From Vibrio quintilis (GTDB lineage Bacteria; Pseudomonadota; Gammaproteobacteria; Enterobacterales; Vibrionaceae), in assembly GCF_024529975.1 (NCBI RefSeq), contig NZ_AP024898.1:620001-684000 (forward strand): DNA of 64,000 nt. The letters are read 5' to 3'. Under the pieces are notes generated by a model. It saw only the letters and a list, made by a program, of their open reading frames with translations, searched no databases and was not told where the DNA came from. Both the position numbers and the translations under genes were made by a program. Positions 7,441-17,769 of the stretch are shown piece by piece; the stretch's first letter is position 1, and the number at the start of each line of letters is the position of its first letter.

Positions 7441-10149
7441 TTAATAGCCCATTAAACGAATCAGATTTTCTGCCGTCTCAATGGCTTCTTTACGGTTCGC
7501 AATATTCAGCTTTTGGTACAGATTTCGGATATGGGTTTTGATGGTTGTGCCGGCGACATCCAGTTCCTGCGCGATTTGCTCATTACTGAAGCCGGAATAA
7601 ATCAGTCCCAGAACCTGCCATTCCCGGTGGGTTAACGGGCTGGTTCTGATCAGTTCAGGTACGTCCGGGTGATTGATGATTTTATCGATAAAGTCTTCGT
7701 CAAAATGTACCGAGCGGTTACGCTGCTTATTGGCAATTTCTTTGACTAAATGTTGAGCCCGGTGTTTTTCCATATCGCCCAGTTCGTTCTGATGAATCAG
7801 TTTCTGTAGAACCGGGTAGATGGTATGACCTTCAATCAGGAAATTACCGGTCATGCCGGTCTGATTCATCAGGATCAATGCTTCACTGAGCTTGTCCGCG
7901 GCGGTTGTTTCATCCTCCAGTTCGATGGCCAGTACCGCTTCAACAATCAGATTGCGGTTGATATCAGCAATCAGGCTGGCTTTCCGCGCTTCCGTCTGTA
8001 AAAAATTCAGGCTGTATCCGGCACCTTTGAGATCTCCGGTGAATATTTGTGCCCGGGCGATATTACGCCACTGAAGCTGAAGGAAATGGTTTTTGGCTTC
8101 AGCCGGACGGGTGGCATCTTCCAGCCATACTGTGACGGAATCTTTATCATTTCTCGCCTGCCAGTAAAGCAGTAATGACAGGGATGCATTGGCCGTCCAG
8201 TCCAGATGGAAAGTGGACTGCTGCAGGCGTAGTTCGATCTGTTCAATCAGTTTCTCGGCTTTATCCAGCTCGCCTTTGCCAATGGCGATTCTGGCCAGCA
8301 TCGAATAACTGTGCAGATGTTTGAGCGGGTCGATATTGCCCAGTACATGAATACCTTTATAAGCACATTCTTCCGCGGCATCGAGCAGGTTCCAGCACCA
8401 GAGCACCTGGGCGTGAAGCCGGAGTAAAAATTCGTGTAACGGCACCTGATGAAGCTTTTGCTCTTCGATTAGCCTGAAAGCTGAATCATGCAATTCATAA
8501 GCGGCCTGTACGTAACCCTGAGCCAGCAGAATTTCACTCTGCTGTAAAAGTGCCCACAATGCCTGATGATAAACCTGATGCTGGCGGGCCAGCTTTTCGG
8601 TTTGCTGCATCAGTGGCAGCGCCCGGCTGAGTTCTCCCTGAACGTGATTGACTTCACCTACAATTGAGGTGGCGACTATGCGGCTGCGGTAGTCTGTTGT
8701 ATCCAGCTGACTCAGCGCCAGTTCTGCCAGTTTCAGAGCATTGGCCGGATTATTTTTGTTGATTGAAATCTGAGCCCGCAGGGCATTCAGCTGTCCTTTT
8801 TCACTGGTTGTCAGTTGTATGTCCCGGCTGGCGATCTCTTTTTCAGCCTTTAACAACATATCTTCCACTGCATTGTAGCGGTGCTGGCTTTGCGCCAGCC
8901 AAGCCTGAAGCAAAGGCAGCTTCATTGTGGAGTACAACTGTTCCGGTTTCAGTGCATTGATAGCCGTTTCCATAATGTGGAGCTCTCCCCGGTTGAACAT
9001 GCACCAGCCGTGATCAATCAGAATATGGGAAATTAATCCGGCATTATCAGCCTTTTGTGCGTGCCGCAGCGCCTGATGAGGAATGTCCAGCTTCAGCCAT
9101 GCTCTGGCGGCTCTGCGGTGGAGTGTCTGCTCTTCCTCCGGAATCCGGGCTTTGCGTTCATGTTCGAGAAATTCTGCGAACAAGTGGTGGAAGCGATACC
9201 AGTTACTTTCACTGTCCAGCCGGTAAATGAACAGCCCGTAACGGTTGAGGGATTCGATCATACTCAGCGCATCACTGCGTTCTGTCAGCTCATTCACCAG
9301 TTGATCACTGAAGGTTTCCAGCACGGAGCACTGCATCAGAAAGTGGCGGGTTTCGCTGTCAATGGCATCGAACACTTCTTCAGCCAGATAGTCCCATAAA
9401 TGAGCGTGATTGAACTGAGAAACCGACTGAACTGACTGGGCCAGCGTCCGGTTCTGGTGCTGGGCCTGCAGAGCGATAAGCTGCAGGGCGGAAGGCCAGC
9501 CTTCGACATAGTCCCGGATATTATTAATCGTGGCATCATCAATCACATCAGAAATACGCTGACTGAAAAAACGGGTGGTTTCTTCAGTGTCAAACGCCAG
9601 CATTTGATTATCGATTTCAATGATCAGATCCCGGACCCGGAGGTTGGCTGTCCCCAGTGGTGGTGTTGCCCGGCTGGTCACCACCAGGGTGATGTTATCC
9701 GGCAGATGTTTTAAAAAGAAACGGATGGCTTCATGGATTTCGTCATTCTGAATCAGATGATAATCATCCAGCACGATATAGCATTCATGATAAAAATCAC
9801 TCAGTTCGGCAAATATCTCGCTGAATAAGGAAGGCAGAGAAGAAAACTGCCTGCGTTCTGCCAGTGTCTGAGAGTTCGGACAGGAGTTATCCGTCGCCTT
9901 ATTGATGGCCCGGATGAGGTAATTAATAAAGCGGAACTGATCATTATCGCCATCATCAAGGCTGAACCAGCCTACGGCATGTTTGTCGGTCAGCCACTGG
10001 GCTGCCATTGTTGTTTTGCCATAACCGGCAGGTGAACAGAACAGCACCATTTTATAGCAGGGTGCCTGTTGAAGTACATCGAGTACCCGCGGCCGGACTA
10101 TCGCATTATGTAACCGTCCGGGACGTGTGAGTTTAGAAGGAATCCACAT
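7441..10149 (-). CDS. malT: maltose regulon activator MalT
   Basis: A 902-residue STAND-family activator of the maltose regulon, which binds ATP and maltotriose. It begins [13 protein letters not shown], typical of MalT, and carries a Walker A motif [10 protein letters not shown] near residue 40, IVLDDYHLI (Walker B region), a long TPR-like helical sensor region, and a C-terminal LuxR-type helix-turn-helix ([15 protein letters not shown], then [13 protein letters not shown]). The length matches E. coli MalT (901). It is divergent from malP, with 543 bp containing three CRP-like sites between them, in keeping with CRP control of malT in other bacteria. Confidence 0.96.
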   Translation of the reverse strand: MWIPSKLTRPGRLHNAIVRPRVLDVLQQAPCYKMVLFCSPAGYGKTTMAAQWLTDKHAVGWFSLDDGDNDQFRFINYLIRAINKATDNSCPNSQTLAERRQFSSLPSLFSEIFAELSDFYHECYIVLDDYHLIQNDEIHEAIRFFLKHLPDNITLVVTSRATPPLGTANLRVRDLIIEIDNQMLAFDTEETTRFFSQRISDVIDDATINNIRDYVEGWPSALQLIALQAQHQNRTLAQSVQSVSQFNHAHLWDYLAEEVFDAIDSETRHFLMQCSVLETFSDQLVNELTERSDALSMIESLNRYGLFIYRLDSESNWYRFHHLFAEFLEHERKARIPEEEQTLHRRAARAWLKLDIPHQALRHAQKADNAGLISHILIDHGWCMFNRGELHIMETAINALKPEQLYSTMKLPLLQAWLAQSQHRYNAVEDMLLKAEKEIASRDIQLTTSEKGQLNALRAQISINKNNPANALKLAELALSQLDTTDYRSRIVATSIVGEVNHVQGELSRALPLMQQTEKLARQHQVYHQALWALLQQSEILLAQGYVQAAYELHDSAFRLIEEQKLHQVPLHEFLLRLHAQVLWCWNLLDAAEECAYKGIHVLGNIDPLKHLHSYSMLARIAIGKGELDKAEKLIEQIELRLQQSTFHLDWTANASLSLLLYWQARNDKDSVTVWLEDATRPAEAKNHFLQLQWRNIARAQIFTGDLKGAGYSLNFLQTEARKASLIADINRNLIVEAVLAIELEDETTAADKLSEALILMNQTGMTGNFLIEGHTIYPVLQKLIHQNELGDMEKHRAQHLVKEIANKQRNRSVHFDEDFIDKIINHPDVPELIRTSPLTHREWQVLGLIYSGFSNEQIAQELDVAGTTIKTHIRNLYQKLNIANRKEAIETAENLIRLMGY

Positions 10150-10341
10150 ACGTTAACCAATCTATTCCTTTGTTTTCAGGGGCTGTTCACTTTTACTGAA
10201 AAAAACAGCAGAAAAATCAACAGACCCGGGTGACAGGTTTTATCTCAGAGCATCCTACGTCAGGGTGTTCTGCTCATAAATTGATCCAGCTCTTAATCTG
10301 CCGGAACAAAACGGATTGCCTGAGCCACTACGCCCTGAATA

Positions 10342-10357
10342 TGCGATGTGTATCACA
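10342..10357. promoter_or_regulatory. CRP site (malT-malP intergenic)
   Basis: TGCGATGTGTATCACA matches the CRP palindrome TGTGA-N6-TCACA at nine of ten conserved positions. It lies 193 bp upstream of the malT start in the divergent malT/malP region. Confidence 0.65.
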
Positions 10358-10504
10358 TTTATTGGCCGTTTGTTGGCTATAAGAAAAAGGTGTTGCACAA
10401 AAAAGTGTAAATCTGCGGACTGATAAGACATCAGTTTGTGGCAGCTCTCGCATTTCTTCTTTCTTCTCTGCTTCCTGCTATATCCATTTCAATGTTTAAC
10501 ATTC

Positions 10505-10520
10505 TGTGATTTCTATCACT
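10505..10520. promoter_or_regulatory. CRP site (malT-malP intergenic, second)
   Basis: TGTGATTTCTATCACT matches TGTGA-N6-TCACA at nine of ten conserved positions. It lies 173 bp upstream of malP and upstream of the paired MalT boxes. Confidence 0.65.
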
Positions 10521-10546
10521 TAATGATTTTGCTTTGGCGAAATTTA

Positions 10547-10562
10547 TGTGATTCCTGTCAAT
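10547..10562. promoter_or_regulatory. weaker CRP-like site
   Basis: TGTGATTCCTGTCAAT has a perfect left half-site and a partial right half (TCAAT). It lies between the second CRP site and the MalT boxes of malP. Confidence 0.4.
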
Positions 10563-10596
10563 GTACATGTGAAGAGAATTGGTCTACGCCCTGTTT

Positions 10597-10630
10597 GCTC
10601 CTCCCGAATCGCTGAAGTTTCGGGAGGATG
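10597..10630. promoter_or_regulatory. inverted pair of MalT boxes upstream of malP
   Basis: A perfect 10-bp inverted repeat, TCCTCCCGAA (10599-10608) and TTCGGGAGGA (10619-10628), with a 10-nt gap. Each arm matches the MalT box core GGGAGGA. The downstream edge is about 65 bp before the malP ATG, a suitable distance for activating malPQ. A hairpin is the alternative reading, but no T-run follows. Confidence 0.6.
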
Positions 10631-10692
10631 TTATGACGGATAACCCCATGCAGGATGTGAAAACAGGATTGGGACTATGATGAGATTTCACG

Positions 10693-13146
10693 ATGAAACT
10701 GAATCAACAAAAAAAATTTGATAAAGCACAATTTAAGAACAATGTGAAACGTCACCTGACTTCGACGTATGTTCAGACTGTTGAGAAGGCCAGCCCGAGA
10801 GCCTGGTATCTGGCAATGGCAAGAGCGTTGTCAGAATTGACAGCGTTCGACTTACTGGAAACTGAAAATGACATCAGAATTAAAAATTCCAAGAGTGTGA
10901 ATTATCTGTCTCTGGAGTTTCTGGTTGGCCGGCTGACAGGAAACAACCTGATCAGTATGGGCATTTATACGCAAATCAGTGAAGCGATGGAAGAGCTCGG
11001 GCACAGTCTGAGTGATTTACTCGAACAGGAACGGGATCCGTCACTGGGCAATGGCGGGCTGGGCCGGCTGGCTGCCTGTTTTATGGATTCCTGCGCAGCG
11101 CAGGAATATCCGACAGTCGGTTATGGTTTGCATTATGAATATGGTCTGTTTAAACAGTCATTTATTGATGGTCAGCAGCAGGAGTCCCCGGATGCATGGC
11201 AGGGCGTTGAAGGCTATCCGTGGGAAATCGCCCGGCCGCAGCTGGCTCAGCAAATCGGATTTTACGGCCAGGTGGACATTTATCAGGATCAGGGGCGGGA
11301 GCGGCGTCGCTGGGTGCCGGGGATGTTTGTGAAAGCCATGCCATGGGATTTACCCATCGTCGGTTATCAGAGTGAGACGGTCTATCCGCTGCGTTTGTGG
11401 GAATGTCAGGCGATCGCGCCGTTTTCCCTGGAAAGTTTTAACAATGGCGATTATTTCGATGCGCAGAAATCACTGATTGATGCAGGCAATATCACCAAAG
11501 TTCTGTATCCGAATGATAACCATGAAAAAGGCAAAACCTTACGTTTGATGCAGCAATACTTTCACAGCGCTGCCTCCATTGCCGATATGCTTCGCCGTTA
11601 TGAAGCGGCAGGACATCCGCTCAGGTTGCTGCCTGATTATGAGACGATTCAGCTGAATGATACCCATCCGGCGATTGCTATTCCGGAGTTGATGCGGGTA
11701 CTGGTTGATGAACGGGATCTCAGCTGGGATGAAGCATGGTCGATCTGTGCTAAAACTTTTGCTTATACCAACCATACCTTATTGCCTGAAGCGCTGGAAA
11801 CCTGGAGCGAGTCACTGATTCAGCGTTTGCTGCCGCGTCATATGGAAATCATCTACCGGATTAACTATCAGTTTCTCAGTGAAGTCCGGCAGAAATGGCC
11901 GGGAGATGTCGGTAAGCAACAGAAACTGTCGATCATTGAAGAAGGTGTCCACCGGATGGTCAGAATGGCGAATTTGTGTGTGGTTGGTTCTTATGCAGTG
12001 AACGGGGTCGCTGCACTCCATACGGCGTTAGTGAAGAAAGATCTTTTCCCTGAGTTTGATGCGCTTTATCCGGAAAGAATCAGAAATGTGACCAATGGTG
12101 TGACGCCCCGTCGCTGGCTGAAGTTCTGTAATCCGGGCTTGTCAGCGTTGATCAGCGATAAAATCGGCGATGAATGGACCGGTGAGCTTGAACAGATTTC
12201 ACAGCTGGCGGTTTATGCCGATGATCCGGCATTTCAACAATCTTATCTGGCGATTAAAAGAGGGAATAAACAGCGTTTGGCTGACTGGGTGATGGCACAC
12301 CTCGGCATTGAAATCAGTACTGATGCGATCTTTGATGTACAGATTAAGCGGCTGCACGAGTATAAACGCCAGCATCTGAATTTACTGCACATTCTGTCTT
12401 TATATCACCGGCTGCTGCATGACCCGGAGTTTGACATGGTACCACGGGTGTTCTTTTTCGCAGCGAAAGCTGCACCGGGCTACTATCTGGCAAAAGAGAT
12501 CATCTATGCCATCAATAAAATTGCTCAAACTATTAATAATGATGAGCGGGTGAATCAGCAACTGAAAGTCATCTTCATACCGGATTACCGGGTGAGTATG
12601 GCTGAAATTATTATTCCTGCAGCAGATGTCTCTGAGCAGATTTCCACCGCGGGGAAAGAGGCTTCAGGCACAGGAAATATGAAGATGGCGCTTAACGGGG
12701 CATTGACTGTCGGCACCATGGATGGCGCGAATGTGGAAATCCGGGAGGAAGTCGGGGATGAAAATATCTACATTTTCGGTCTTGATGTGGCAGGTGTGAC
12801 CGCGTTAAAGGCGCAGGGTTATAACCCGTTTGATTATTATTACGCCGATCCACTGCTAAAATCATCTATGGAGCTGTTAATGGGTGAAACATTCACGCCG
12901 GGTCAGCCGGATAAACTGAGAGTTGTGTATGACAGTTTACTGGATGGCGGGGATCCTTACTTGTGTCTGGCTGATTTTTCTTCCTATGTGAAGGCTCATG
13001 AAGCGATTGATGCACAGTACCGGGATCAGCAGGGGTGGGCGCGTAAGACGATATTGAATACCGCATCCGTCGGGAAATTTACTTCAGACCGGTCGATACG
13101 GGATTATGTGGAAAATATATGGCATCTGAAAGCGGTACATCGTTGA
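10693..13146 (+). CDS. malP: maltodextrin phosphorylase MalP
   Basis: An 817-residue glycogen/maltodextrin phosphorylase (GT35), which releases glucose-1-phosphate from maltodextrins in the cytosol. It shows GNGGLGRLAACFMDS, the substrate-binding NDTHPAIAIPELMR, the RIKRLHEYKRQ-type block (VQIKRLHEYKRQHLN), and the pyridoxal-phosphate lysine in ASGTGNMKMALNG followed by GTMDGANVEI. The length is that of bacterial MalP. It is preceded by MalT boxes and CRP sites and followed after 254 bp by malQ, so malPQ is the probable operon. Confidence 0.96.
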   Translation: MKLNQQKKFDKAQFKNNVKRHLTSTYVQTVEKASPRAWYLAMARALSELTAFDLLETENDIRIKNSKSVNYLSLEFLVGRLTGNNLISMGIYTQISEAMEELGHSLSDLLEQERDPSLGNGGLGRLAACFMDSCAAQEYPTVGYGLHYEYGLFKQSFIDGQQQESPDAWQGVEGYPWEIARPQLAQQIGFYGQVDIYQDQGRERRRWVPGMFVKAMPWDLPIVGYQSETVYPLRLWECQAIAPFSLESFNNGDYFDAQKSLIDAGNITKVLYPNDNHEKGKTLRLMQQYFHSAASIADMLRRYEAAGHPLRLLPDYETIQLNDTHPAIAIPELMRVLVDERDLSWDEAWSICAKTFAYTNHTLLPEALETWSESLIQRLLPRHMEIIYRINYQFLSEVRQKWPGDVGKQQKLSIIEEGVHRMVRMANLCVVGSYAVNGVAALHTALVKKDLFPEFDALYPERIRNVTNGVTPRRWLKFCNPGLSALISDKIGDEWTGELEQISQLAVYADDPAFQQSYLAIKRGNKQRLADWVMAHLGIEISTDAIFDVQIKRLHEYKRQHLNLLHILSLYHRLLHDPEFDMVPRVFFFAAKAAPGYYLAKEIIYAINKIAQTINNDERVNQQLKVIFIPDYRVSMAEIIIPAADVSEQISTAGKEASGTGNMKMALNGALTVGTMDGANVEIREEVGDENIYIFGLDVAGVTALKAQGYNPFDYYYADPLLKSSMELLMGETFTPGQPDKLRVVYDSLLDGGDPYLCLADFSSYVKAHEAIDAQYRDQQGWARKTILNTASVGKFTSDRSIRDYVENIWHLKAVHR

Positions 13147-13400
13147 TCAGCCTTTGGCCAATAATCAGTCACTGTAAAGAGCCGGAGCGGAGACTCCGGC
13201 TGACTAACATTAAAACTGAGGACTATTCAAACAGTGGTTTGCTGTTTTTTAGGCCGTGATGCTTCATTCTCCGTGAACGCAGCGATACGGAAACCTGCTT
13301 TCCCGGAGCCGTACGGTGAAAAGCGCAGACTTCTGCCTGAGTGGATTTTTATCTTATCCCTGTCCGATGGCCGGGGGTAATGACATCTTCGGAGTAAAAC
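13147..13400. other. malP-malQ spacer with hairpins
   Basis: No gene is seen. An 8-bp stem (AGCCGGAG / CTCCGGCT, 13180-13187 and 13194-13201) lies just after malP. A weak AAACAG/CTGTTT hairpin running into six T (13229-13250) could be a partial terminator. Farther on, TACGG/CCGTA arms near 13285 and 13310 suggest additional RNA structure before the malQ ribosome-binding site (TCTTCGGAGTAAAAC). The spacer is unusually long for an intra-operon gap. Confidence 0.45.
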
Positions 13401-15575
13401 ATGACAAAAAAATCAGCATTAAAGCAAGTTGCTGAAATAGCAAATATCTCTGATAACTATATTAGTGCGTGGGGAGAAGACACGCTTGTCTCTGATGAGA
13501 CGATTCGTTCTCTGCTGACATCTCTGGGCTACGATACATCAAGTGATGAACAGTTATTAAAGTCAGCAGAAAAGAAGCACAGGAAAGATGTTCTGGCGCC
13601 GGTGCAGGTGATTAAGAGTAATGATCAGCCGATCGAAATTGATCTTCACCTTGGTGTGAGTGCCAGAGAGAGTGAGTTCTGCTGGCGGGTTGAAACGGAA
13701 CAGGGCGAGGTGTTAGAAGGATACCTTCAGTCCCAGATTATTCGTGATGAAAGGAAAGAAGGCGGGCCGCTGGTGTTTCAGTTGCCGATGTTGTCCTGGG
13801 GATATCACCAGTTAACGGTGACCCGTAAACGGAGAAAATCACCCTACAGTATGACGCTGATTGTTGCGCCGCAATCCTGTTATAAGCAGGATGATCTGCT
13901 GAAAGATAAAAAAATGTGGGGACCGAGTGTTCAGCTGTACACCTTGCGCAGCAGCCATAACTGGGGGATTGGTGATTTCGGGGATCTGAAACAGCTGGTG
14001 GCAGAAATTGCGACCCGGGGTGGTGATTTCATTGGACTGAATCCGATACATTCCCTGTTTCCGGCTAATCCTGAAGGTGCCAGTCCGTATAGTCCGTCAT
14101 CCCGTTCCTGGCTGAATATTTTGTATATCGATGTCAGTTCTGTGCCTGAATTTGTGCTCAGTGCCAAAGCACAGCAAATTGTCGGTCATGTGGATTTTCA
14201 GCGCAGACTGAAGAAAGTCAGGGAAGAGCACTGGGTGAATTATTCTGAAGTTGCCAGTTTGAAAATGACAGTGCTGCCTCTGTTATTTGAAGAATTTAAG
14301 TCCCGTCATCTGAATCAGAATAGCGATCGGGCGGATGCATTTCTTGCGTTTGTGGAAGCTGGCGGCGAAAGCCTGCTTCATCAGGCTGCATTTGATGCTT
14401 TACATGTCAGGCTGCACAATGAAGACCCGCAGGTATGGGGCTGGCCGGTTTTTCCGGAGAAGTACCGCCATTATGACAGTGCTGCGGTGCAAGAGTTTAT
14501 TGAAGAAGAGCGGGATCAGGTGCATTTGTATATGTACTTACAATGGATCGCCGATAGTCAGATTAATGAAGCGCAGGTTTTGGCGAAAGAGAAGGGAATG
14601 TCGATTGGTCTGTACCGTGATCTCGCGGTTGGTGTGGCTGATTCCGGGTCTGAAACCTGGGCTGATAAAGGAAGTCTGGTTCAGGATGTCAGTATCGGTG
14701 CACCACCGGATGTGCTGGGGCCGCTCGGGCAAAACTGGGGATTGCCGCCCCTTAATCCGCAGGAACTACAGGCCACTGCATATGATGCTTATATCCGGTT
14801 GTTACGGGCGAATATGAAGCATTGCGGTGCATTGCGGATTGATCATGTGCTGGGATTATTAAGGCTGTGGTGGATTCCTGAAGGGAAAACCGCCGTCGAT
14901 GGCGCATATATGTATTATCCGGTTGACGACATGCTGTCGATTCTGGCGCTGGAATCACACCGTTATCAGTGCGCGGTGATTGGTGAGGATTTAGGCACAG
15001 TCCCGGATGAGATCGTCGATATTCTTGCTGATGCCGGGATTCATTCTTACAAAGTCTTTTTCTTCGAAACGTCAAAAGATGGTGGTTATTTCTCTCCGGC
15101 ACATTATGTGCCTCAGTCGATGGCAACGCTATGTACCCATGATATGCCGACTATGCGTGGCTTCTGGCACTGTGAAGATTTAAAAACCGGTCGTGAGCTG
15201 GGGTTGTATCCGGACGAAGAACAGCTGAAAGGTCTGTTTGATAACCGGTTGCGCTGTAAGCAGGAAATTCTCTACAGCGTAAACTGGCATGGCAACCTGC
15301 CGGAAGGCATTGGTATGGATGCGACAACGGTGCCGATGAGTCATGCGCTGAATCAGGCTTTGCATCTGCATCTGGCGGCGGGCGCTTCTGCGTTGTTGAG
15401 CGTTCAGCTTGAAGACTGGCTGGAAATGGATAAGCCGGTCAATATTCCCGGAACGGTGGATGAATATCCGAACTGGCGGCGGAAATTGTCAGTTAATCTG
15501 GATGATTTGTTCGCCCGTCATGATGTCAATGAGATAGCTCGCCGGCTGACTGAAACGCGGGGGAAAGCCGGGTAA
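13401..15575 (+). CDS. malQ: 4-alpha-glucanotransferase MalQ (amylomaltase)
   Basis: A 724-residue GH77 amylomaltase that transfers glucan segments between maltodextrins in the cytosol. The family blocks are clear: GPSVQLYTLRSSHNWGIGDF, SPYSPSSR, the nucleophile region LRIDHVLGLLRLWWIP, the acid/base GEDLGTVP, and the CTHDMPT block equivalent to TTHDL. It has the N-terminal extension seen in enterobacterial and Vibrio MalQ. The RBS CGGAG precedes the ATG. The stop codon lies inside an 18-bp palindrome (15566-15583). Confidence 0.96.
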   Translation: MTKKSALKQVAEIANISDNYISAWGEDTLVSDETIRSLLTSLGYDTSSDEQLLKSAEKKHRKDVLAPVQVIKSNDQPIEIDLHLGVSARESEFCWRVETEQGEVLEGYLQSQIIRDERKEGGPLVFQLPMLSWGYHQLTVTRKRRKSPYSMTLIVAPQSCYKQDDLLKDKKMWGPSVQLYTLRSSHNWGIGDFGDLKQLVAEIATRGGDFIGLNPIHSLFPANPEGASPYSPSSRSWLNILYIDVSSVPEFVLSAKAQQIVGHVDFQRRLKKVREEHWVNYSEVASLKMTVLPLLFEEFKSRHLNQNSDRADAFLAFVEAGGESLLHQAAFDALHVRLHNEDPQVWGWPVFPEKYRHYDSAAVQEFIEEERDQVHLYMYLQWIADSQINEAQVLAKEKGMSIGLYRDLAVGVADSGSETWADKGSLVQDVSIGAPPDVLGPLGQNWGLPPLNPQELQATAYDAYIRLLRANMKHCGALRIDHVLGLLRLWWIPEGKTAVDGAYMYYPVDDMLSILALESHRYQCAVIGEDLGTVPDEIVDILADAGIHSYKVFFFETSKDGGYFSPAHYVPQSMATLCTHDMPTMRGFWHCEDLKTGRELGLYPDEEQLKGLFDNRLRCKQEILYSVNWHGNLPEGIGMDATTVPMSHALNQALHLHLAAGASALLSVQLEDWLEMDKPVNIPGTVDEYPNWRRKLSVNLDDLFARHDVNEIARRLTETRGKAG

Positions 15576-15646
15576 ACCCGGCTGTGATTCTGTGTGGTGA
15601 GGCGCTGGTGCGCCCCGGGATACTTTCTATGGATGGAAAGTATCCC
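15566..15646 (+). terminator. two hairpins after malQ
   Basis: AGCCGGGT aa ACCCGGCT (15566-15583) spans the malQ stop. A perfect 11-bp stem, GGGATACTTTC / GAAAGTATCCC (15617-15627 and 15636-15646), follows. Neither is followed by a good T-run on the plus strand, so termination is plausible but not clear-cut. The second lies between convergent genes. Confidence 0.45.
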
Positions 15647-15696
15647 AAAATTCTGAGGACTAAAAAATTTTGAGGACAGGCACTAAAGATAACGCG

Positions 15697-16518
15697 CTAA
15701 TCCTGTAAATGGGCTTGTTCGTAGCCATCAATCGCGATGATTTGATTGTTTTTGCGTGTTTCTGCGAAAATCAGCCCGGATTCTGGTCTCAGCTTTTGGC
15801 GGGGGTGCATGATATGAAGCACTACCGCCTGATGGAGAATATTTTTCTTCTTCATGCCTGCCCCTAATAAACGAAATTCAAGATCGGTATCTTCTCCGGT
15901 GCCGGGTGTTTCGTACCGGTTATCGAATCCGTTAATTGAAATTAAATCGGCCTTATAAGCTGAAAAATTGCATCCCAGCAATCCTCTTTCCCGGCGATTG
16001 ATGTAGCTTGCCAGCCATGATGCGGTAATCCGGATGCCTTTCTCTATATGTTTACCATATCCTATAAGGTATCTAGCAAACAGCCGGATGATATTCGTTG
16101 CAAAAAAACGGTGGGGGTGGGCGTCCTGATAAAGGTCATGTTTAATATCTGCATGGATGTTCACACGCCTGCCATTGAGAAAAGTATGCGCTTCTTTGTT
16201 ACTCAGATGATCAAATACAAAATGTTCCTGAGGAATGCAATCTCCGTCGATAAAAATCATATAAGGGCTTTGTGCGGCGCGGATACATTTATTTAATAAC
16301 CTGTTCTTTCTGAACCCTTTGTCTTCCTGCCATACATGCGTCACGGCTTTCTGACTTGCAGCAATGATAGCTTTCACTTTGTTGACGTTATCCTGAGTTG
16401 AACCGTCATCAGCAATAATAATTTCGAAGTTATCCGGTTGCTTCTCAAGCGCACGAATAATACAGCTTAGAGCATCGACATTGTTGTAAAAGGCGACAAT
16501 GACAGTGGCATCATACAT
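15697..16518 (-). CDS. family 2 glycosyltransferase
   Basis: A 273-residue GT2-family (GT-A fold) glycosyltransferase. It shows TVIVAFYNNVDALSC, IIIADDGST, WQEDKGFRKNRLLN, and the metal-binding FIDGDCIP (DxD-like). GYETPGTGEDTDLEFR-like residues near the C-terminus (the ED acid motif) match the galactosyltransferase-like second domain seen in surface-glycan enzymes. The start is placed at MYDATVIV because the fold begins there; a start 27 codons upstream is open. It stands alone, convergent with malQ. Acceptor and donor are unknown. Confidence 0.8.
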   Translation of the reverse strand: MYDATVIVAFYNNVDALSCIIRALEKQPDNFEIIIADDGSTQDNVNKVKAIIAASQKAVTHVWQEDKGFRKNRLLNKCIRAAQSPYMIFIDGDCIPQEHFVFDHLSNKEAHTFLNGRRVNIHADIKHDLYQDAHPHRFFATNIIRLFARYLIGYGKHIEKGIRITASWLASYINRRERGLLGCNFSAYKADLISINGFDNRYETPGTGEDTDLEFRLLGAGMKKKNILHQAVVLHIMHPRQKLRPESGLIFAETRKNNQIIAIDGYEQAHLQD

Positions 16519-16590
16519 AGGGAAGTGGTCCTCTTTTGTATTGGTGGCTGGTTGCAGGCGCCACCGCACTGGTGTTGCGGATAAGTTAAT

Positions 16591-16889
16591 TATATCCAAT
16601 CAACCTGAAGATGCATGATTGAGCGTGCAGCCGAAAGATGCAGTTCAAGGAAAGAGAATGCAGGAATGTACCCACCTTTCAAATTATCCTGACGCAGAAA
16701 TGCGCCACTGAACCAGGATGATACTTTTAAAAACAGGCATATAAATGAGAGCTGATTGGGATAAAAGCTTTAGAGGAAAGCCGGTTTTTGAGGACAGATC
16801 CTGAACTAACTCATCTGTCCTGATTGTTTTGGAAAAGACTGTGAAGTTACAGGGACAGCCGACGCCACAGCTGTCCGAATGATTTCATC
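16591..16889. repeat. intergenic stretch with half-copy of the dispersed palindrome
   Basis: No gene is seen. At 16591-16620 there is one arm of the dispersed 47-bp palindrome (CAACCTGAAGATGCATGATT). At 16791-16821 a perfect 9-bp inverted repeat AGGACAGAT / ATCTGTCCT carries the recurring GGACAG motif. It lies downstream of the zinc-ribbon gene and may act as its transcript end, although no T-run supports this. Confidence 0.5.
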
Positions 16890-17111
16890 CTACTCAGTTT
16901 TTTCCGCCTGCTGAATACATGTAGAGCGGATTTTTTCGAACTGACCAAATGCTTCAGAAACGGTACTGACTTCCGAGGGTGCCAGAGAAATTGACGTATG
17001 ACAGTCGGGATTCGGGCAACTGAATTTTTTTCCTGCCAGCAGGAGTGTTGACTCAAAATGGATCGGTGTACCGCAATCCGGACAGTCGATTTTCGATTGA
17101 ATACTCATCAT
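16890..17111 (-). CDS. small zinc-ribbon protein
   Basis: A 73-residue protein with a zinc-ribbon: CPDCGTPIHF near residue 10 and CPNPDCHTSI about 20 residues later, followed by an acidic helix. Two tandem ATGs are possible starts behind AAGGAAACG. It follows three DUF2589 genes on the same strand (18 bp after the last), so it is probably part of the same transcript. Its function is unknown; the fold suggests a metal-stabilised adaptor or nucleic-acid-binding module. Confidence 0.7.
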   Translation of the reverse strand: MMSIQSKIDCPDCGTPIHFESTLLLAGKKFSCPNPDCHTSISLAPSEVSTVSEAFGQFEKIRSTCIQQAEKTE

Positions 17112-17129
17112 CGTTTCCTTTTTCTGGGG

Positions 17130-17732
17130 TTAATTTTTATCTGGTATGGGGGCGAGGTTTTTCTCAAAAATATCCAGTATGGTCGTCACGCCACGGGGGA
17201 GTGGCAGTTGTCCTGCTTCAAGGGTGACTTCGTAGTTTGTTCCTGCGGCGGATTTTTGCTGGCTGCCGGACTGACTGGATAATGTGCCGTAGAGTTCGAC
17301 ATCAAATCCATCCGACTGATTATTTTGATCCAGACCTTTCTGAGTCAGACGGTGATTCTGTTTTGAAGACGTTTTACAGCTCAGCTCCTGCGAGCTTTTT
17401 ACTTCCATATTAAAGGAGATTTTCAGCGTTTCGACCGCCAGTGAATTGATCGGAATTAAAGTCATCAGCGGAATCGAAATATTCATGGTCGCCGGGTTTT
17501 TGCTTAACTGACCGTCATTATCCAGAATTTGCCGGGAGAGCTGAAATGTCACCATGATGGGGCGGAGATCTGCGCTGTATTCAGACACTTTTTCAAAGCA
17601 CGTTGAGAGTAAAAACTGTGTTTGTGCCTGTGCAATCATCGCATTGGCATCTGTGGCAGCCTTCAGCGGAGCACCAATTAAGGTTTTCATTGGCAGTCCG
17701 GTAAACTGATCTGCTAATTGTTTGCTGGCCAT
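17130..17732 (-). CDS. DUF2589-family protein (paralogue C)
   Basis: A 200-residue protein I assign to DUF2589. The N-terminus has GLPMKTLIGAPLKAATDAN and AQTQFLL, the middle MNISIPLMTLIPINSLAVE, and the end VTLEAGQLPLPRGVTTILD. It closely resembles the gene at 18337-18975 and, more distantly, the one at 17770-18276, so the locus holds three tandem paralogues. No signal peptide or membrane segment is seen. I know of no established function for the family. A short polar insert (residues about 120-150) distinguishes it from its neighbour. Confidence 0.75.
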   Translation of the reverse strand: MASKQLADQFTGLPMKTLIGAPLKAATDANAMIAQAQTQFLLSTCFEKVSEYSADLRPIMVTFQLSRQILDNDGQLSKNPATMNISIPLMTLIPINSLAVETLKISFNMEVKSSQELSCKTSSKQNHRLTQKGLDQNNQSDGFDVELYGTLSSQSGSQQKSAAGTNYEVTLEAGQLPLPRGVTTILDIFEKNLAPIPDKN

Positions 17733-17769
17733 CTCTGTACCTTATGATTGTAAGTGGATGGTGATGGGT

